A DNA stretch of 5,413 nucleotides from Candidatus Bathyarchaeota archaeon. GTDB lineage: Archaea; Thermoproteota; Bathyarchaeia; Bathyarchaeales; Bathyarchaeaceae. The notes below the pieces were generated by a model. The model ran no database searches, had not been told where the DNA came from, and saw only the letters and a list, made by a program, of their open reading frames with translations. The translations under genes were made by a program, and so were the position numbers. The stretch lies in assembly GCA_023136395.1 (NCBI GenBank), contig JAGLRI010000094.1, positions 1-5,413 on the forward strand, given 5' to 3'. Position 1 is the stretch's first letter; each line of letters starts with the position of its first letter. Below are positions 5,364-5,413 of the stretch, piece after piece.

Positions 5364-5413
5364 ATGAAGGAATACGATTTGATATCGATAGGCACAGGTT
5401 CAGCGATGAATAT
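5364..5413 (+). CDS. FAD-dependent pyridine-nucleotide disulfide oxidoreductase, 5' end
   Basis: Only 16 complete codons are present before the right edge. They read Y-D-L-I-S-I-G-T-G-S-A-M-N at residues 4-16: a first beta-strand followed by a G-x-G-S dinucleotide-binding loop. This matches the N-terminus of the dihydrolipoamide dehydrogenase / mercuric reductase group, in which many archaeal members read I-G-T-G-S-x-M-N here. Such enzymes are cytoplasmic FAD proteins that pass electrons between NAD(P)H and a disulfide or related substrate. The ATG start is preferred over the in-frame GTG at 5355, which lies at or upstream of where the family begins. No Shine-Dalgarno is seen, consistent with a very short leader. 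It is divergent from the glucan operon and shares its operator type. The exact substrate cannot be told from this fragment. Confidence 0.72.
   Translation, partial: MKEYDLISIGTGSAMN

Overview
The window (AT-rich, 5413 bp) reads as archaeal chromosome. The evidence is a Shine-Dalgarno of the GGTGAT type, AT-rich TATA-like boxes rather than -35/-10 promoters, frequent TTG/GTG starts, an archaeal-style short NAD kinase, and a compact GT-B glycogen-synthase-like enzyme paired with a GH57 glycosidase. I cannot place the lineage from sequence alone. A Thermoproteota/Bathyarchaeia-like or Thermoplasmata-like source is a guess.

Layout from left to right. 1-714, minus strand, is the 5' part of an exported thioredoxin-like/CcdA-type membrane protein that runs off the left edge. 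It starts at a TTG and so is absent from simple ATG-based calls. 939-1487, plus strand, is a LURP-one/tubby-like-barrel protein. A gene-free gap of about 190 bp between convergent genes follows and holds two strong inverted repeats. 1678-2376, minus strand, is NAD kinase. 2377-2755 is gene-free and holds a terminator-like hairpin with a T run, a possible NAD kinase promoter and some unexplained repeats. 2756-5058, minus strand, is a two-gene operon: a glycogen-synthase-like glycosyltransferase (3925-5058) followed, with a 1-nt TAGTG overlap, by a GH57 alpha-glucan hydrolase/transferase (2756-3925). 5059-5363 is a divergent intergenic region. From 5364, plus strand, comes the first 16 codons of an FAD-dependent pyridine-nucleotide disulfide oxidoreductase.

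The most interesting signal is regulatory. The divergent region carries two copies of a 24-bp interrupted palindrome, TGTTACTGT-N6-ACAGT(A/C)A(T/C)A. Each lies exactly 4 bp upstream of a TTTAA TATA-like box, and each faces its own gene. This argues that one dimeric regulator controls both the glucan operon and the flavin oxidoreductase, which would link storage-glucan metabolism to redox or central carbon metabolism. The exported thioredoxin/CcdA-like protein is also unusual: the expected catalytic CxxC place carries no cysteines, and a CTPC motif occurs later, in an apparent insertion.

The genes otherwise look like ordinary archaeal housekeeping and storage functions. I see no CRISPR array, insertion sequence, tRNA or rRNA, and no clearly new multi-gene system.
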